From Clostridia bacterium (lineage in GTDB: Bacteria > Bacillota > Clostridia > TANB77 > CAG-508), in contig JAFTJF010000003.1 of assembly GCA_017456555.1 (NCBI GenBank), positions 1 through 64,000 of the forward strand: a stretch of DNA of 64,000 bases, read 5' to 3'. The first letter of the stretch is position 1; every line of letters starts with the position of its first letter. The notes beneath the pieces were generated by a model that saw nothing but the letters and a program-made list of their open reading frames with translations, made no database searches and was not told the DNA's origin. Shown here piece after piece: positions 42,255 to 52,145 of this stretch. The position numbers and the translations under genes were made by a program.

Positions 42255-45095
42255 TTATTTTATTGCTCCCATAGTAGATATTAAACTTTCAGCTTCTATC
42301 ATTCTCGCATTTTTTGCTCCACCTGTTACTAAATCAATTCTCTTTCCATAGTTTTCGTCTTTTCTAGCAGAACATTCATTGTATCCTTTAAATTTATCTA
42401 TATCTTTTTGGAATTTAGCATTTAAATCTTCTATTTGTTTTTGAATGCTTCTTCTCGCTTCATCTTCCATATCTTTCTTTAATTGAGCTGCTAATTTTTC
42501 ATATTCTCCTTTACATCTAGCAACTGTTTCGTCTAATTCTCTATCATTTAAAGCTTGTACATTTTCCAATAATGCTTGTTGTTTTTGAGTTTCCATAATA
42601 GCAGTTACATCATCAGGATCATAGTTCTTTGTAGATTCGTTAAATTCTTCCATTAATTGTTGTTTTAATTCTTCTCTACTTTCTTTAGTTCTTTCCTCTA
42701 TATCACTATCTGTAATTTTATATCTTTCTTCTGATGTTCTAGTAACAATTTCATCATTAGTTTTAAATCCAGCACTTCCAGCAGAATATCTTGATTCAAC
42801 CATTTTACCAAATGTTTGTGGATTTAAGTTTAAATCACTTGCATTTTGCATTACATCATATAACTCTTTTCTACGTCTTGTATCTGCAACTGAATTAAGT
42901 GCATCTCCATAATCGCCATGATTTTTTACTAAATCAAAACTAGAAGCCTCTATTTCTGGATTTTTTCCAATTGTTGCTGCAATTTTATTCATAAGTTCAG
43001 TTTCACCTATATTAGGATTACTCTTCACTTCTCTTGCAACAGTATTTTTTATGTCAGTTTTGATTTTATTAGATTGTTTTGAAGCTTTATCTGGATCTAA
43101 CTCTTTTAATGCATCATCCACACATTTTAGTAATGAATCTAAATGTCTATCTAAGTCTTCTTCTTTACCTTTTTCAAATAATGGAGCCATTGATTGTGTT
43201 CTTTGTAATTCAGCTGCAGCTCCTGCTTTATCTTTTACTCCTAAGCTATCCATAATTGTATTAGCACTATCAACTAAAGTTGTAGAAGAATTTTTAAAAA
43301 CTTCTTGAGAACCTTTAAATGCAGTTCCACCAAAAGCCATCGATTTGAATGCATCTCCATTCATACCATACATAGTTGCCCCTGTAAATAAAGCAATTCC
43401 TGTTGAAGCATAAGCTTGTGCACCACTTGCAATAAGTTTATATGCTTCAGTACTTCTAACTTCTTTCATCATTTCTTTATATGGTTGTATCGCACCTCTT
43501 ACACTTGATATTTTTGGATGTTTAGTTTTAAACTTAGATTCTTTAGCTTTTGCTCTCTTATCAGCAGCAACTTGGGCCCTTGCAGTAGCATATGCTAAAT
43601 TTTTTGTCATACCAGTTTCTTTCATAAGTTCCTTTGCAGTTTGTGAAACTTGTTTTTGGTATTCTTTATCTTTAGTTGAAACACCATATTTCTTTTCATT
43701 TTTCTTTTCTGCTTTTCTTGCTTCGGCGGCTGTTACTTCTTCATTTGCTTTATCTTTTGCTTGAGCATATGTTAAACTTTCTCCTGATTTCTTTGCTGCC
43801 CAAACTGCTGCCAATGCTTTACCATCTACTTTTGCAGTTCTAACTGCATTTCCTATATTTCCTTTTAAACTTTTAGCACCATTTACAGCTTTTACAGTAC
43901 CTTTTCCTATTTTAGATGCATTTTGGAAAGCAGCTGCAGAAAGCATCATACCAGCAGCAATTGATGCGTCTGATGTACTATCTCCAAATTTAAATATTTT
44001 TCCTAAAAGTTTTTCTGCATCTTTAGTGAATTTAACACAAATTACCGCTAACCAAGAACCAGCTAAATTGTAAGATTCTCCAATTCCAGAATTTAGTATT
44101 GATATAGCCATTCCCATAAATACCAAATAAATTATACAGTGAAAAGTTTGAATTAATACAGTATAAACAAATTCTTTTAACCATGTTCCTAAGGCTTGGG
44201 CTTTACCATCTCCCATCTTATCTATTGAATATGTTAAAGTTATAAGCGGAGAGATAATTATTAAAAACGCAATTTTTAACATACGATTAAAATAAGACAT
44301 AAGTAAACCTAATGTTTGCCCAACCAACATACAATATACTATTGTTGCAGGAATTGAATCTAGTGTAATCCAGTTTTTAGCAGTTCTTTTTATTGCTTCC
44401 ATTGCATTTACTAAATCAGTTGTATCTTCACCTGCAACACTTTTTAATGCGCTAATTAATGCCTCATTTACCGAGAATGTAAATATAATTATGTACTGTA
44501 TTAAAAATATTAGAGCTAAACTACATACCCAATCTACAAGCATCTTCTTGTATGAAGCTTTATCTGAAGCAACAGTTGATAAAGCCATTCTTATACCAAC
44601 ATATATCAATACACAAAGTAATATTGAAGCTGCTATATTCCTCATTACATAATACCATCCAGCAATTGCAACTCTTACATTTCTTATAATTGATTCTTCT
44701 TGTGGTATGTTAAAGAAGTTTACATCAACTAATGCAACTCTATTAAAGAATATATCAAATGGAGTAATTGATTCATTTGTAAAAAATGTATCCGGACGAA
44801 TAACACCATTTTCATCGATTGCACCTTGTGAATAAGCGATATCCGCTGTTAATCCATCTAATGCGTTTGCTAATGCAAGTGCTAAGGCTCTAAATGGCTT
44901 TGTTAACAGACCAACAACACTTCCCATAACACCACCCAAAAAGTCTTCTAGCACATTAACACCAGCAACAACAACATTTTCTACTTGTTCACCAGCAGTT
45001 CCTTCTGCTAAAACTATATTGCTAATCATAAAATTAGATAGCATTACTACTAATATAATACTTATAAGTAATTTTTTTAGCGTTGTTTTGTTCAC
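42255..45095 (-). CDS. VirB6/TrbL-like polytopic protein (946 aa)
   Basis: A signal peptide (~1-30) is followed by a short outer part with ITPFDIFFNRVALVDVNFFN, about six membrane spans (~150-370) with VLIYVGIRMALSTVASDKAS and SIDKMGDGKAQALGTWLKEF, then a ~570-residue charged coiled-coil-like cytoplasmic tail. VirB6/TrbL forms the inner membrane pore of type IV secretion systems. The intact copy shows what the frameshifted neighbour should look like. Start is GTG after GGTGAG. It lies 5 bases after the 1425-aa gene. Confidence 0.82.
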   Translation of the reverse strand: MNKTTLKKLLISIILVVMLSNFMISNIVLAEGTAGEQVENVVVAGVNVLEDFLGGVMGSVVGLLTKPFRALALALANALDGLTADIAYSQGAIDENGVIRPDTFFTNESITPFDIFFNRVALVDVNFFNIPQEESIIRNVRVAIAGWYYVMRNIAASILLCVLIYVGIRMALSTVASDKASYKKMLVDWVCSLALIFLIQYIIIFTFSVNEALISALKSVAGEDTTDLVNAMEAIKRTAKNWITLDSIPATIVYCMLVGQTLGLLMSYFNRMLKIAFLIIISPLITLTYSIDKMGDGKAQALGTWLKEFVYTVLIQTFHCIIYLVFMGMAISILNSGIGESYNLAGSWLAVICVKFTKDAEKLLGKIFKFGDSTSDASIAAGMMLSAAAFQNASKIGKGTVKAVNGAKSLKGNIGNAVRTAKVDGKALAAVWAAKKSGESLTYAQAKDKANEEVTAAEARKAEKKNEKKYGVSTKDKEYQKQVSQTAKELMKETGMTKNLAYATARAQVAADKRAKAKESKFKTKHPKISSVRGAIQPYKEMMKEVRSTEAYKLIASGAQAYASTGIALFTGATMYGMNGDAFKSMAFGGTAFKGSQEVFKNSSTTLVDSANTIMDSLGVKDKAGAAAELQRTQSMAPLFEKGKEEDLDRHLDSLLKCVDDALKELDPDKASKQSNKIKTDIKNTVAREVKSNPNIGETELMNKIAATIGKNPEIEASSFDLVKNHGDYGDALNSVADTRRRKELYDVMQNASDLNLNPQTFGKMVESRYSAGSAGFKTNDEIVTRTSEERYKITDSDIEERTKESREELKQQLMEEFNESTKNYDPDDVTAIMETQKQQALLENVQALNDRELDETVARCKGEYEKLAAQLKKDMEDEARRSIQKQIEDLNAKFQKDIDKFKGYNECSARKDENYGKRIDLVTGGAKNARMIEAESLISTMGAIK

Positions 45096-45100
45096 TTATC

Positions 45101-48100
45101 TCACCTTCTTCCTTTAAATACATCTTTTTTTATATAATATTCAATATTTTGAACTGGTCCATCAATTGACATTCTTTGATTTCGTTTTGCAATATTGTTT
45201 TCTCTCTCTTTTATTTTTTCACTTAATTTATTAATATCTTCAGCAATTTCTTGTGTTGATCTTCTTGTTGGCTCTTTTGAATCTTTTTCAATTTCACATT
45301 CAATCATTTCCTTTTTATATTGTGAAATTGCAATTGTATCCGCACTATTGCTTCTCATATTAGATAAATATTTTTGTGAACCATCTTTTTTCAATTTTGT
45401 CTCACGTTTTAAAACTTTTTCATTCAATTCTTTCATTTCTAAAAGACTTTTTACTGTTGCATCTACATATGATGTTTCTTGTTTTGTTAATTTTTCTCCA
45501 GCAATTGTAACAGAACCATCAGTTGCCACTTCTCTTTTTAATTTACCATTTTCATCAATTAAACCTTTATCTATATCTATTGCTGCAGATAGTACTTGGC
45601 TTAATTTCTTTTGAATATTATCTTTCTTTTCTTTTTTATCAGACTCAACCGCTCTCTTAGCTCTCACTTTAGATTCTTCCTTAACATCTCCTAATAAAGC
45701 ATTTACACCATCTCCTTTTATTGTTGTTGATGTTGCTTCTTTTTGAACTGATTTTAAGTATTCTTCTATCGCAGCTTTAGTTGCATCATCTATCGGTTGT
45801 TTAGTTTTTTTCTTTTTGTCTGGATCTGTTGCACTCTGACTTCCATCTTTTGAATCAACTGATTGAGAACCATCTTTTGAAGTTGGTTTCATTCTATCAA
45901 TAATATCATCTACTGTTATTTCTGATAACTTTTTAGAATCTTTTTTAGAGCCTTCTTTATTTGGTTGAACAAGCTCTTCAATTATATTTTGTACTTCTTC
46001 AACTTTTTCTTTTTCTAACGAACCTTCTAACTTTTTCTTTGCTTCAACAACAGCCGCATTTCTTACTGTTCCTTTTAATTTTATTTTTCTTATTAAGGCT
46101 GCTTCTCCATCTTTTAATATCTCAGAAGCTGCTTCTCCTTTTCTTAAGATTTTCTTACTTTCTAAATCTAATCCTAAATTTTTCATAATTTTAGTTTGAA
46201 CAGCTTTGGATGTTATATCTATAGTTTCACCAGTTGCTGTCATGTCAGCTATTATTCTGTCCAATTCTTTGTCAAGTGTTTTCGCTACATCAGAAGGTTT
46301 CCAGTCATTTATTGTTGCTCTCTGTGTTAGTTTCACTTCTTCTTCATCGACTTTTGCTGTTTTAACTTCCAATGTTCCATCAGTTTCTTTATAATCAGCA
46401 TCTAGTATTTCTTTGTATTTCTTTTCAATTTTTTCATCTTTATTTTTATCTAAATCCTTATCAACTTGACCAAAGAAAATCATATTTCTATATTCTTGAT
46501 CTGCTTTTATTGAATTTAATTGTTCTTTATCAGCTTCTTTATTAAATTTATCTATTTGTTCTCTTTGTTGTTTAGAACAATGTCTATCGAAATCTGCCAT
46601 TTTTCCAGCTAATGCTGAGTGTCTTGTAAGTCTAGCTGTTGCCATTGTAGCAGCGCCTGTTGCTACAGCTACTGGTAAAAACGCAGATGCAGCTGCAACG
46701 CCTCCTGCAGTAAAAGCAAGTGCACCAGACTCTAATGTTCCTACCGTAACACCAGATGCAATTCCTTCTTTTAAATTTCTAACTAATTCTGGATGTCTTT
46801 TCTTAAGATCTGCTGCTAATATTGCATCATGCTCATATTGAGCTCTTGCTAATGCAGAATTTCTTATTGCATCTATACTTTGAGAACCAAATCTACCAAA
46901 TTTATAATTTCCCGGACTTCTAGCAATATTTGTATCTCTACCAAAAACTTTACTAGTTGATGCAACCCCATTAGCTAAAAGCGCCATACCAGCTTTAGGA
47001 CTAGCAACAATTGTTCCCATTCCTACGAATAAACTTCCCATTCCAACTAAACCTTTTATCATATCTCCGCCAATTTCTTTAAGTTGTTTTGTATCTTGGT
47101 CTGTAAGACCTAATAGTTCTTTTGGTCTTAGTTGATCAAATACAGAATTTCCATCTGAAACTTTCTTTCCAGTTCTTTTATCACGATGATATGTTCCCAT
47201 AGCTGCTGTCCAAGCAGTTTTAAATCCTGCATATTTTCCTGTTGGTTTTCCTGTTGTAAATACATTTTCCATACTTATTAGTCTTTCTAAGTGACCTTTT
47301 GCAATTGCTTTGTTTGTAGGAATTTGTATTTGATTAAATCTATTATATCTCTGTGTAGCTTGTAAATATTGTTGTTTAGTTTCTTCTTTTGGATTATCTC
47401 CTTCAGCATCTAAAGCAGCTTTTGCTTTGTCCATATCTGCTTTTAATTGATGTCCGCCAGTTGCTCTAAGTTCATCATCAAGTTTTGCATTTGGATTTTT
47501 CCTTGCATTAACTATTGCTTCTGCTTTTGCTCTTCTTGCATTATACTCTTCGTCAGTTTCATAGTATTCACCTGATGAATTTTTCTTTGGTTCTACACCA
47601 CCTTGGCTTCTATCCATTTCTTTATCAATTTCTTTTTGATGTCTCTCATCCGCTGTTTCTTCTCTATGGTTTCTTATAGCATTTGTTACTCCACCAGCTA
47701 GTCCTACTGCTCCAGCAACACCCATTTTTCCTATAGCTTTTACAGCTTTTCCATAAGGTGTGTTTGTTAATGCTTTTGCCATTGGTTTAGCACCAGCTGC
47801 AAATCCCATAGCTGTATCCATATTTTCTTTAAGTGAACCTGCAGCACCTTCTGTGTGTCCTAATAAACTATCTCCTCCACCAAATTTGAATATTTTCTTA
47901 AATAATTCATCTGCTTTTGATGTGTAATTCATTAAAATTAAAGCTACAATCATACCTGCTACGTTTTGTAATGATAATATTAACGCTTGAGATATGAATA
48001 TTGAATATATTAAAGCATGAACAATTTGTATTATTACGTTCATTATGTACTCTGTCATCCATGTTTTTAATGCTGCACTCTTTCCACTTAACGCTTTTTG

Positions 48101-49378
48101 TAATGCATATGCAAGTCCAATAGCAGGAGCCATCAATGTTAATACTACAATTGTTAAAAATCTTTTCAAGTAAATTATTGTATATTTAAATGCAAAAAAC
48201 ACTAAAGTCATATACATTAACATACCAATCATACCATTTGAAAGTTTTGCGTCATACGCTCTTGTTCTTACTTCTTCATATATTTTTAATTCTAATTCAG
48301 AATCTGTATATACAGCTTCTTCTAATCCTAATTCTGTTACTTGAACTTTATTTATTGATTGTGCAGAATCTGCAATAACATTTACCACTACTTCATTTAC
48401 ATTTATAACAAACATCATGAAATAATGAATTGCAAATAATAGTATAAAACCTACAACCCAATCCACTAACATTCTTTTATAAACAGCTTTATCTGAAGCA
48501 ATTGTAGAAACCGCCATTTTTATACCAATACCGATAAGTACTATAAGCATTGCTGCAATTGCTAAATATCTAATTATTGTGTACCATGTAGCTACTAATT
48601 GTTTCAATTTAAAAATTATTGGTTCATCTTGTTGTAATTGAGCAATATAAAATGCACAAGCATCACATCCTCCACAATCACATGTACAATAATCTTCTAC
48701 ATCTAGAGGTTCTACTTCTTCTCCTGCTTCACGTCTTGTTTTTAATGCAGCTGCATCTTGTTTTACTTTTTCTGTATCTATACATTCTTCAACAGGTTTT
48801 GAAATATATTCGTTTGCTTTACTACCTGAAGCTATTTCTTGTTTTTGACAATTTTTGCACACTAATTTTTGACCAGTTGCAGAAAGAGTTCTATCAAATT
48901 CCACATCAAATATATCTATATCTAATGCTGCAACTCTATTATAAACAATCGCTTCTACAGTCACGTTGTTTGATGAATCTGTTAATCCTGTTAAATCTGC
49001 TGAATTTATTTCTACCTCGCCATCTTCATTAACACTTGTTCCAACCATAGATCCATCTGCACTTACTCCCATTGTTGACTCTAATGCCCATGTTAGTAGT
49101 TTTTCTAACAAAGCTGTCCAACCAACAAAAGGCATTCTAACAATTAAAGAGAGAAAACCAAGTATGTAATCTGCAATTTGTGCTAAAGCATTTATTAACC
49201 AGGAGAATATGTTTTGGCTAGGAACATATGTACCTTTGGTAGTTCCTGAATAATAAAATTCTCCTTCTTCTAAATCTAATTTAGCATAAGTCACAGGAGT
49301 CGCCAAAAAAGTTATTAAAATTGATATAGTTATTATTATAAGTACTATTCTTTTTAATGTCTCTTTTAATAATCTCAT
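45101..49378 (-). CDS. Giant VirB6/TrbL-like protein with Cys-rich outer insert (1425 aa)
   Basis: A signal peptide (ending TPVTYA), an early membrane segment, then an outer domain bearing KLVCKNCQKQ and DYCTCDCGGCDACAFY just before the spans, about six to seven spans (~270-500; IGIGIKMAVSTIASDKAVYK), and a ~900-residue tail with Ala/Gly-rich hydrophobic stretches (~575-600, ~780-810, ~890-930) and charged coils. AAAGGAG before the ATG at 49378 decides the start; an upstream ATG would overlap the previous gene. The length is far above normal TrbL (~450-600). The Cys cluster (CxCxCxxCxxC) may bind metal or form disulfides outside. Confidence 0.8.
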   Translation of the reverse strand: MRLLKETLKRIVLIIITISILITFLATPVTYAKLDLEEGEFYYSGTTKGTYVPSQNIFSWLINALAQIADYILGFLSLIVRMPFVGWTALLEKLLTWALESTMGVSADGSMVGTSVNEDGEVEINSADLTGLTDSSNNVTVEAIVYNRVAALDIDIFDVEFDRTLSATGQKLVCKNCQKQEIASGSKANEYISKPVEECIDTEKVKQDAAALKTRREAGEEVEPLDVEDYCTCDCGGCDACAFYIAQLQQDEPIIFKLKQLVATWYTIIRYLAIAAMLIVLIGIGIKMAVSTIASDKAVYKRMLVDWVVGFILLFAIHYFMMFVINVNEVVVNVIADSAQSINKVQVTELGLEEAVYTDSELELKIYEEVRTRAYDAKLSNGMIGMLMYMTLVFFAFKYTIIYLKRFLTIVVLTLMAPAIGLAYALQKALSGKSAALKTWMTEYIMNVIIQIVHALIYSIFISQALILSLQNVAGMIVALILMNYTSKADELFKKIFKFGGGDSLLGHTEGAAGSLKENMDTAMGFAAGAKPMAKALTNTPYGKAVKAIGKMGVAGAVGLAGGVTNAIRNHREETADERHQKEIDKEMDRSQGGVEPKKNSSGEYYETDEEYNARRAKAEAIVNARKNPNAKLDDELRATGGHQLKADMDKAKAALDAEGDNPKEETKQQYLQATQRYNRFNQIQIPTNKAIAKGHLERLISMENVFTTGKPTGKYAGFKTAWTAAMGTYHRDKRTGKKVSDGNSVFDQLRPKELLGLTDQDTKQLKEIGGDMIKGLVGMGSLFVGMGTIVASPKAGMALLANGVASTSKVFGRDTNIARSPGNYKFGRFGSQSIDAIRNSALARAQYEHDAILAADLKKRHPELVRNLKEGIASGVTVGTLESGALAFTAGGVAAASAFLPVAVATGAATMATARLTRHSALAGKMADFDRHCSKQQREQIDKFNKEADKEQLNSIKADQEYRNMIFFGQVDKDLDKNKDEKIEKKYKEILDADYKETDGTLEVKTAKVDEEEVKLTQRATINDWKPSDVAKTLDKELDRIIADMTATGETIDITSKAVQTKIMKNLGLDLESKKILRKGEAASEILKDGEAALIRKIKLKGTVRNAAVVEAKKKLEGSLEKEKVEEVQNIIEELVQPNKEGSKKDSKKLSEITVDDIIDRMKPTSKDGSQSVDSKDGSQSATDPDKKKKTKQPIDDATKAAIEEYLKSVQKEATSTTIKGDGVNALLGDVKEESKVRAKRAVESDKKEKKDNIQKKLSQVLSAAIDIDKGLIDENGKLKREVATDGSVTIAGEKLTKQETSYVDATVKSLLEMKELNEKVLKRETKLKKDGSQKYLSNMRSNSADTIAISQYKKEMIECEIEKDSKEPTRRSTQEIAEDINKLSEKIKERENNIAKRNQRMSIDGPVQNIEYYIKKDVFKGRR

Positions 49379-49391
49379 TTTTTGCTCCTTT

Positions 49392-50930
49392 CTAGAATTG
49401 AAGTTGTCTTTCCTCATTATCAAATTTTAGAATTCCGTTTTCATATCCTTTTAATTTATATTCTTCTTCACCAGTTAACACTCTTTGTACTCTTCCTGTA
49501 TTTAGGTTGTAAAAGAATATTCCTTTACCAGTTTTAGAATACAAGAAGTAATCATTTGTTAACCATAAATAATAATTCATACTATCTGCTAATTGCCTAT
49601 TAGGATTCTCTCCATATTTTGAAATAAAGTTCATTTCATAAATATATCCGTTTGCATCCTTTTTAGCAAAAATTTTATAGTTCATACTTTCGCCTAATAT
49701 TTCTTTAGTTTCTTCACTTAAACTTTCTAGATATTCATCACATTCATTTAATAAATTACTCTCTTTTTCAAAACGTCTTTTTTCGGCCTCAAAGACTGAA
49801 TCTTTTTGAAGCCTTCCAACAAAATTTGTATTTTCTAAATATCTACTAATTTTTGACAAAGTGCTCTTATTATTATTATACACCAAAATTCCGTTTATGT
49901 CACCACTATTTATAGCAATTTCAATACCTTTTAGCGGATAACTGATAAAAACTGATGTAGAATTATACTCATATTCGCTATAATCAGGCCAAACGTATGT
50001 TAATTCGTTCATAAATTCCAATAAATCAATATTTTCTGCAATAAATTCATCTGATAATTCAAAAAAATCATCTGAATCAACACTTGAATTTCTGTAAATT
50101 GAAATTTCATTTTCGGTAAAGAAAACGTAAACATTTTCTCCTTTATATCCAATAACTTTCAATTCTTCGTCTTCAAATGTTGGTTCTCCCAAATTAGCTT
50201 TTATACTTGGAAAATCAATTCCTGGAAATAAATTATTTACTATATTTCCATTATATTTTTTAGTGAATATTATATTATATATTTTTCCATCAATAATTCT
50301 TGTTTTAATTCCTTCGTCAAAGTAAATATTATATTCATTATAAATACTATCTCTTTCTCCAAAATATATATCAGAGTTCCAATTATTATCTATACAAGAT
50401 TGTAAAATCTCCGAAGATATCGAAAGGCTTGTAGTGCTTATTTCCGTATACTTTTTCATACTATTTTGTGAGTCCATATATATAAAATAATCTTCCATAT
50501 CATTTATAATGATTGTTTTTATTTTTGTTTTATCACAAATAACTTTTATTGTAATTTCTCTATCTTCATCAATCATAATAAAACTATTATAATAAAGAAT
50601 TCTTGCAGAATCTTCTAATAAATTATTAAAATATATTTCATTACTTTCACCATTATCATTATATAATGGAACTTTAAATTTTACATATACATCTAAATAA
50701 AATCCGCTTTCTGTACTTTCTCTTTCAGATATATATTTAGATTTATGATATTCAACAACTTCTTTTATAGAAGATAAACTATCATATGATATTTCAGATT
50801 GTTCAATATTCTTTTCTACATTTTTTAGTACAGTTAACGCTATAAATAATATAAAGATCATAACAAATATAACTATTAATATAAATTTATAGTTTTTTTC
50901 GTTATGATCTTTATATTTGTTTGTCTTCAT
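49392..50930 (-). CDS. Single-pass protein of the secretion operon, paralogue A (512 aa)
   Basis: A basic cytoplasmic start, one membrane segment (~16-36) and a large outer region. It shares layout and blocks with the next upstream protein: PLYNDNGESNEIYFNNLLED against DLYNEDGSSNEKFVKDLVDD, DEDREITI against DKNRKITI. The C-terminal extra ~100 residues have a beta-propeller-like look (YFLYSKTGKGIFFYNLNTGR). No known T4SS family was recognised. Conserved position between VirB6-like genes suggests a role in the outer part of the machine. Confidence 0.7.
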   Translation of the reverse strand: MKTNKYKDHNEKNYKFILIVIFVMIFILFIALTVLKNVEKNIEQSEISYDSLSSIKEVVEYHKSKYISERESTESGFYLDVYVKFKVPLYNDNGESNEIYFNNLLEDSARILYYNSFIMIDEDREITIKVICDKTKIKTIIINDMEDYFIYMDSQNSMKKYTEISTTSLSISSEILQSCIDNNWNSDIYFGERDSIYNEYNIYFDEGIKTRIIDGKIYNIIFTKKYNGNIVNNLFPGIDFPSIKANLGEPTFEDEELKVIGYKGENVYVFFTENEISIYRNSSVDSDDFFELSDEFIAENIDLLEFMNELTYVWPDYSEYEYNSTSVFISYPLKGIEIAINSGDINGILVYNNNKSTLSKISRYLENTNFVGRLQKDSVFEAEKRRFEKESNLLNECDEYLESLSEETKEILGESMNYKIFAKKDANGYIYEMNFISKYGENPNRQLADSMNYYLWLTNDYFLYSKTGKGIFFYNLNTGRVQRVLTGEEEYKLKGYENGILKFDNEERQLQF

Positions 50931-50966
50931 TTTATTACTCCTTAATATTAATTAATCGTCAAGGTA

Positions 50967-52142
50967 TTAATCACTATTTCTTCTTTCTTTCTCTACTTCA
51001 TTAACTAAATCAGTATTAGCTTCAAACGAAATTTTTCCATTTTTTACTAATTGTCTTGTGTAATCTGTAAAATAATAATTACTATATAACTTTACCCCTT
51101 TTGGATTATTGTTTTTTATATCAATTTCTACACCACGTGTTGATATTAAAATATACGCACTTTGTGTTTCCGGATTATATTCTAATTTATCATAAACTTT
51201 CCATTTTTTCTTAATTCTATCTACAAATTGTTCTAAATCACCATCTTCAAGATATTCAGATAAAATCCACTCGAATTTTTCATTTTCTCTGTAAGCATAT
51301 GAATATACAGAAACTTCTTCCGGATAGAAAAATATATAAAAACTGAATTGTCTATATCCTAAATATCCTTCTTCTACACTTCCAAAATCATGCTTTGGTT
51401 CATATTCTTCTATTTCTTTTAGGCTCATACCATTTTTTATTTGGTTTGTGTAATAAGTTTCATAACTACTGTCGTAAATAATATTTCTAACAGCACCTGT
51501 ATCTACTGTTCTAATTTTTATTAATCCATCTTTATATGATGTATAACCATTATCAAGTTCTGTTCCTTCCCCTAATTCAGATGCTATTTGAGAGAAATAT
51601 CCATCATGTACCTCTAATTTGTTTAAAAAATATTCTCTTACTGTAAAATTTGTTCCTTTAACAATCTCTGAATCTTGTACAGCCACATAATCTTTTCCAT
51701 CTGTATTATCATAAAATTCTTCAACTCCATTTATAATAATATCATATGTTTCAGATTCTTGATCATAGTCTGCATCTATTGTAATTTTTCTATTTTTATC
51801 TATTATAGAAAAATCTTCATTTTCATAAAATGGTTTTAAATCATCTACCAAATCTTTTACAAATTTTTCATTACTAGAACCATCTTCATTATATAAATCT
51901 TTTGCAAGTGTTGCATATATTATATTATCTTCTTCCGATTTATCTATATGTGTAGACTCATATTTTTCCATAACTTCTTCTGGATTTTCTGGTTTTTCTT
52001 CAATATGTACCATTCCTTCTGTTGAAACCTTTATATTTTCTTGATTTTCAAATTTTTGCAATGCAAGCAATAAACATAATAAGCAGAAGAATAATATAAA
52101 AATTACTAAAACCAATTTTTTCATAGTTTTATTTTTCTTCAT
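50967..52142 (-). CDS. Single-pass protein of the secretion operon, paralogue B (391 aa)
   Basis: One membrane segment (~8-27) and an outer region that aligns with the first ~390 residues of the 512-aa neighbour (for example NPETQSAYILISTRGVEIDI against YNSTSVFISYPLKGIEIAI). It starts 3 bases from the stop of the 409-aa VirB6-like gene. Function is unknown. The pair looks like a tandem duplication followed by gain of a C-terminal domain in the other copy. Confidence 0.7.
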   Translation of the reverse strand: MKKNKTMKKLVLVIFILFFCLLCLLLALQKFENQENIKVSTEGMVHIEEKPENPEEVMEKYESTHIDKSEEDNIIYATLAKDLYNEDGSSNEKFVKDLVDDLKPFYENEDFSIIDKNRKITIDADYDQESETYDIIINGVEEFYDNTDGKDYVAVQDSEIVKGTNFTVREYFLNKLEVHDGYFSQIASELGEGTELDNGYTSYKDGLIKIRTVDTGAVRNIIYDSSYETYYTNQIKNGMSLKEIEEYEPKHDFGSVEEGYLGYRQFSFYIFFYPEEVSVYSYAYRENEKFEWILSEYLEDGDLEQFVDRIKKKWKVYDKLEYNPETQSAYILISTRGVEIDIKNNNPKGVKLYSNYYFTDYTRQLVKNGKISFEANTDLVNEVEKERRNSD

Positions 52143-52145
52143 ATA

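Noticed and set aside
48190-49169. Plus-strand open frames rich in Leu and Ser opposite the secretion genes
   Set aside because: They are low-complexity reflections of the minus-strand genes, without ribosome sites or promoters.
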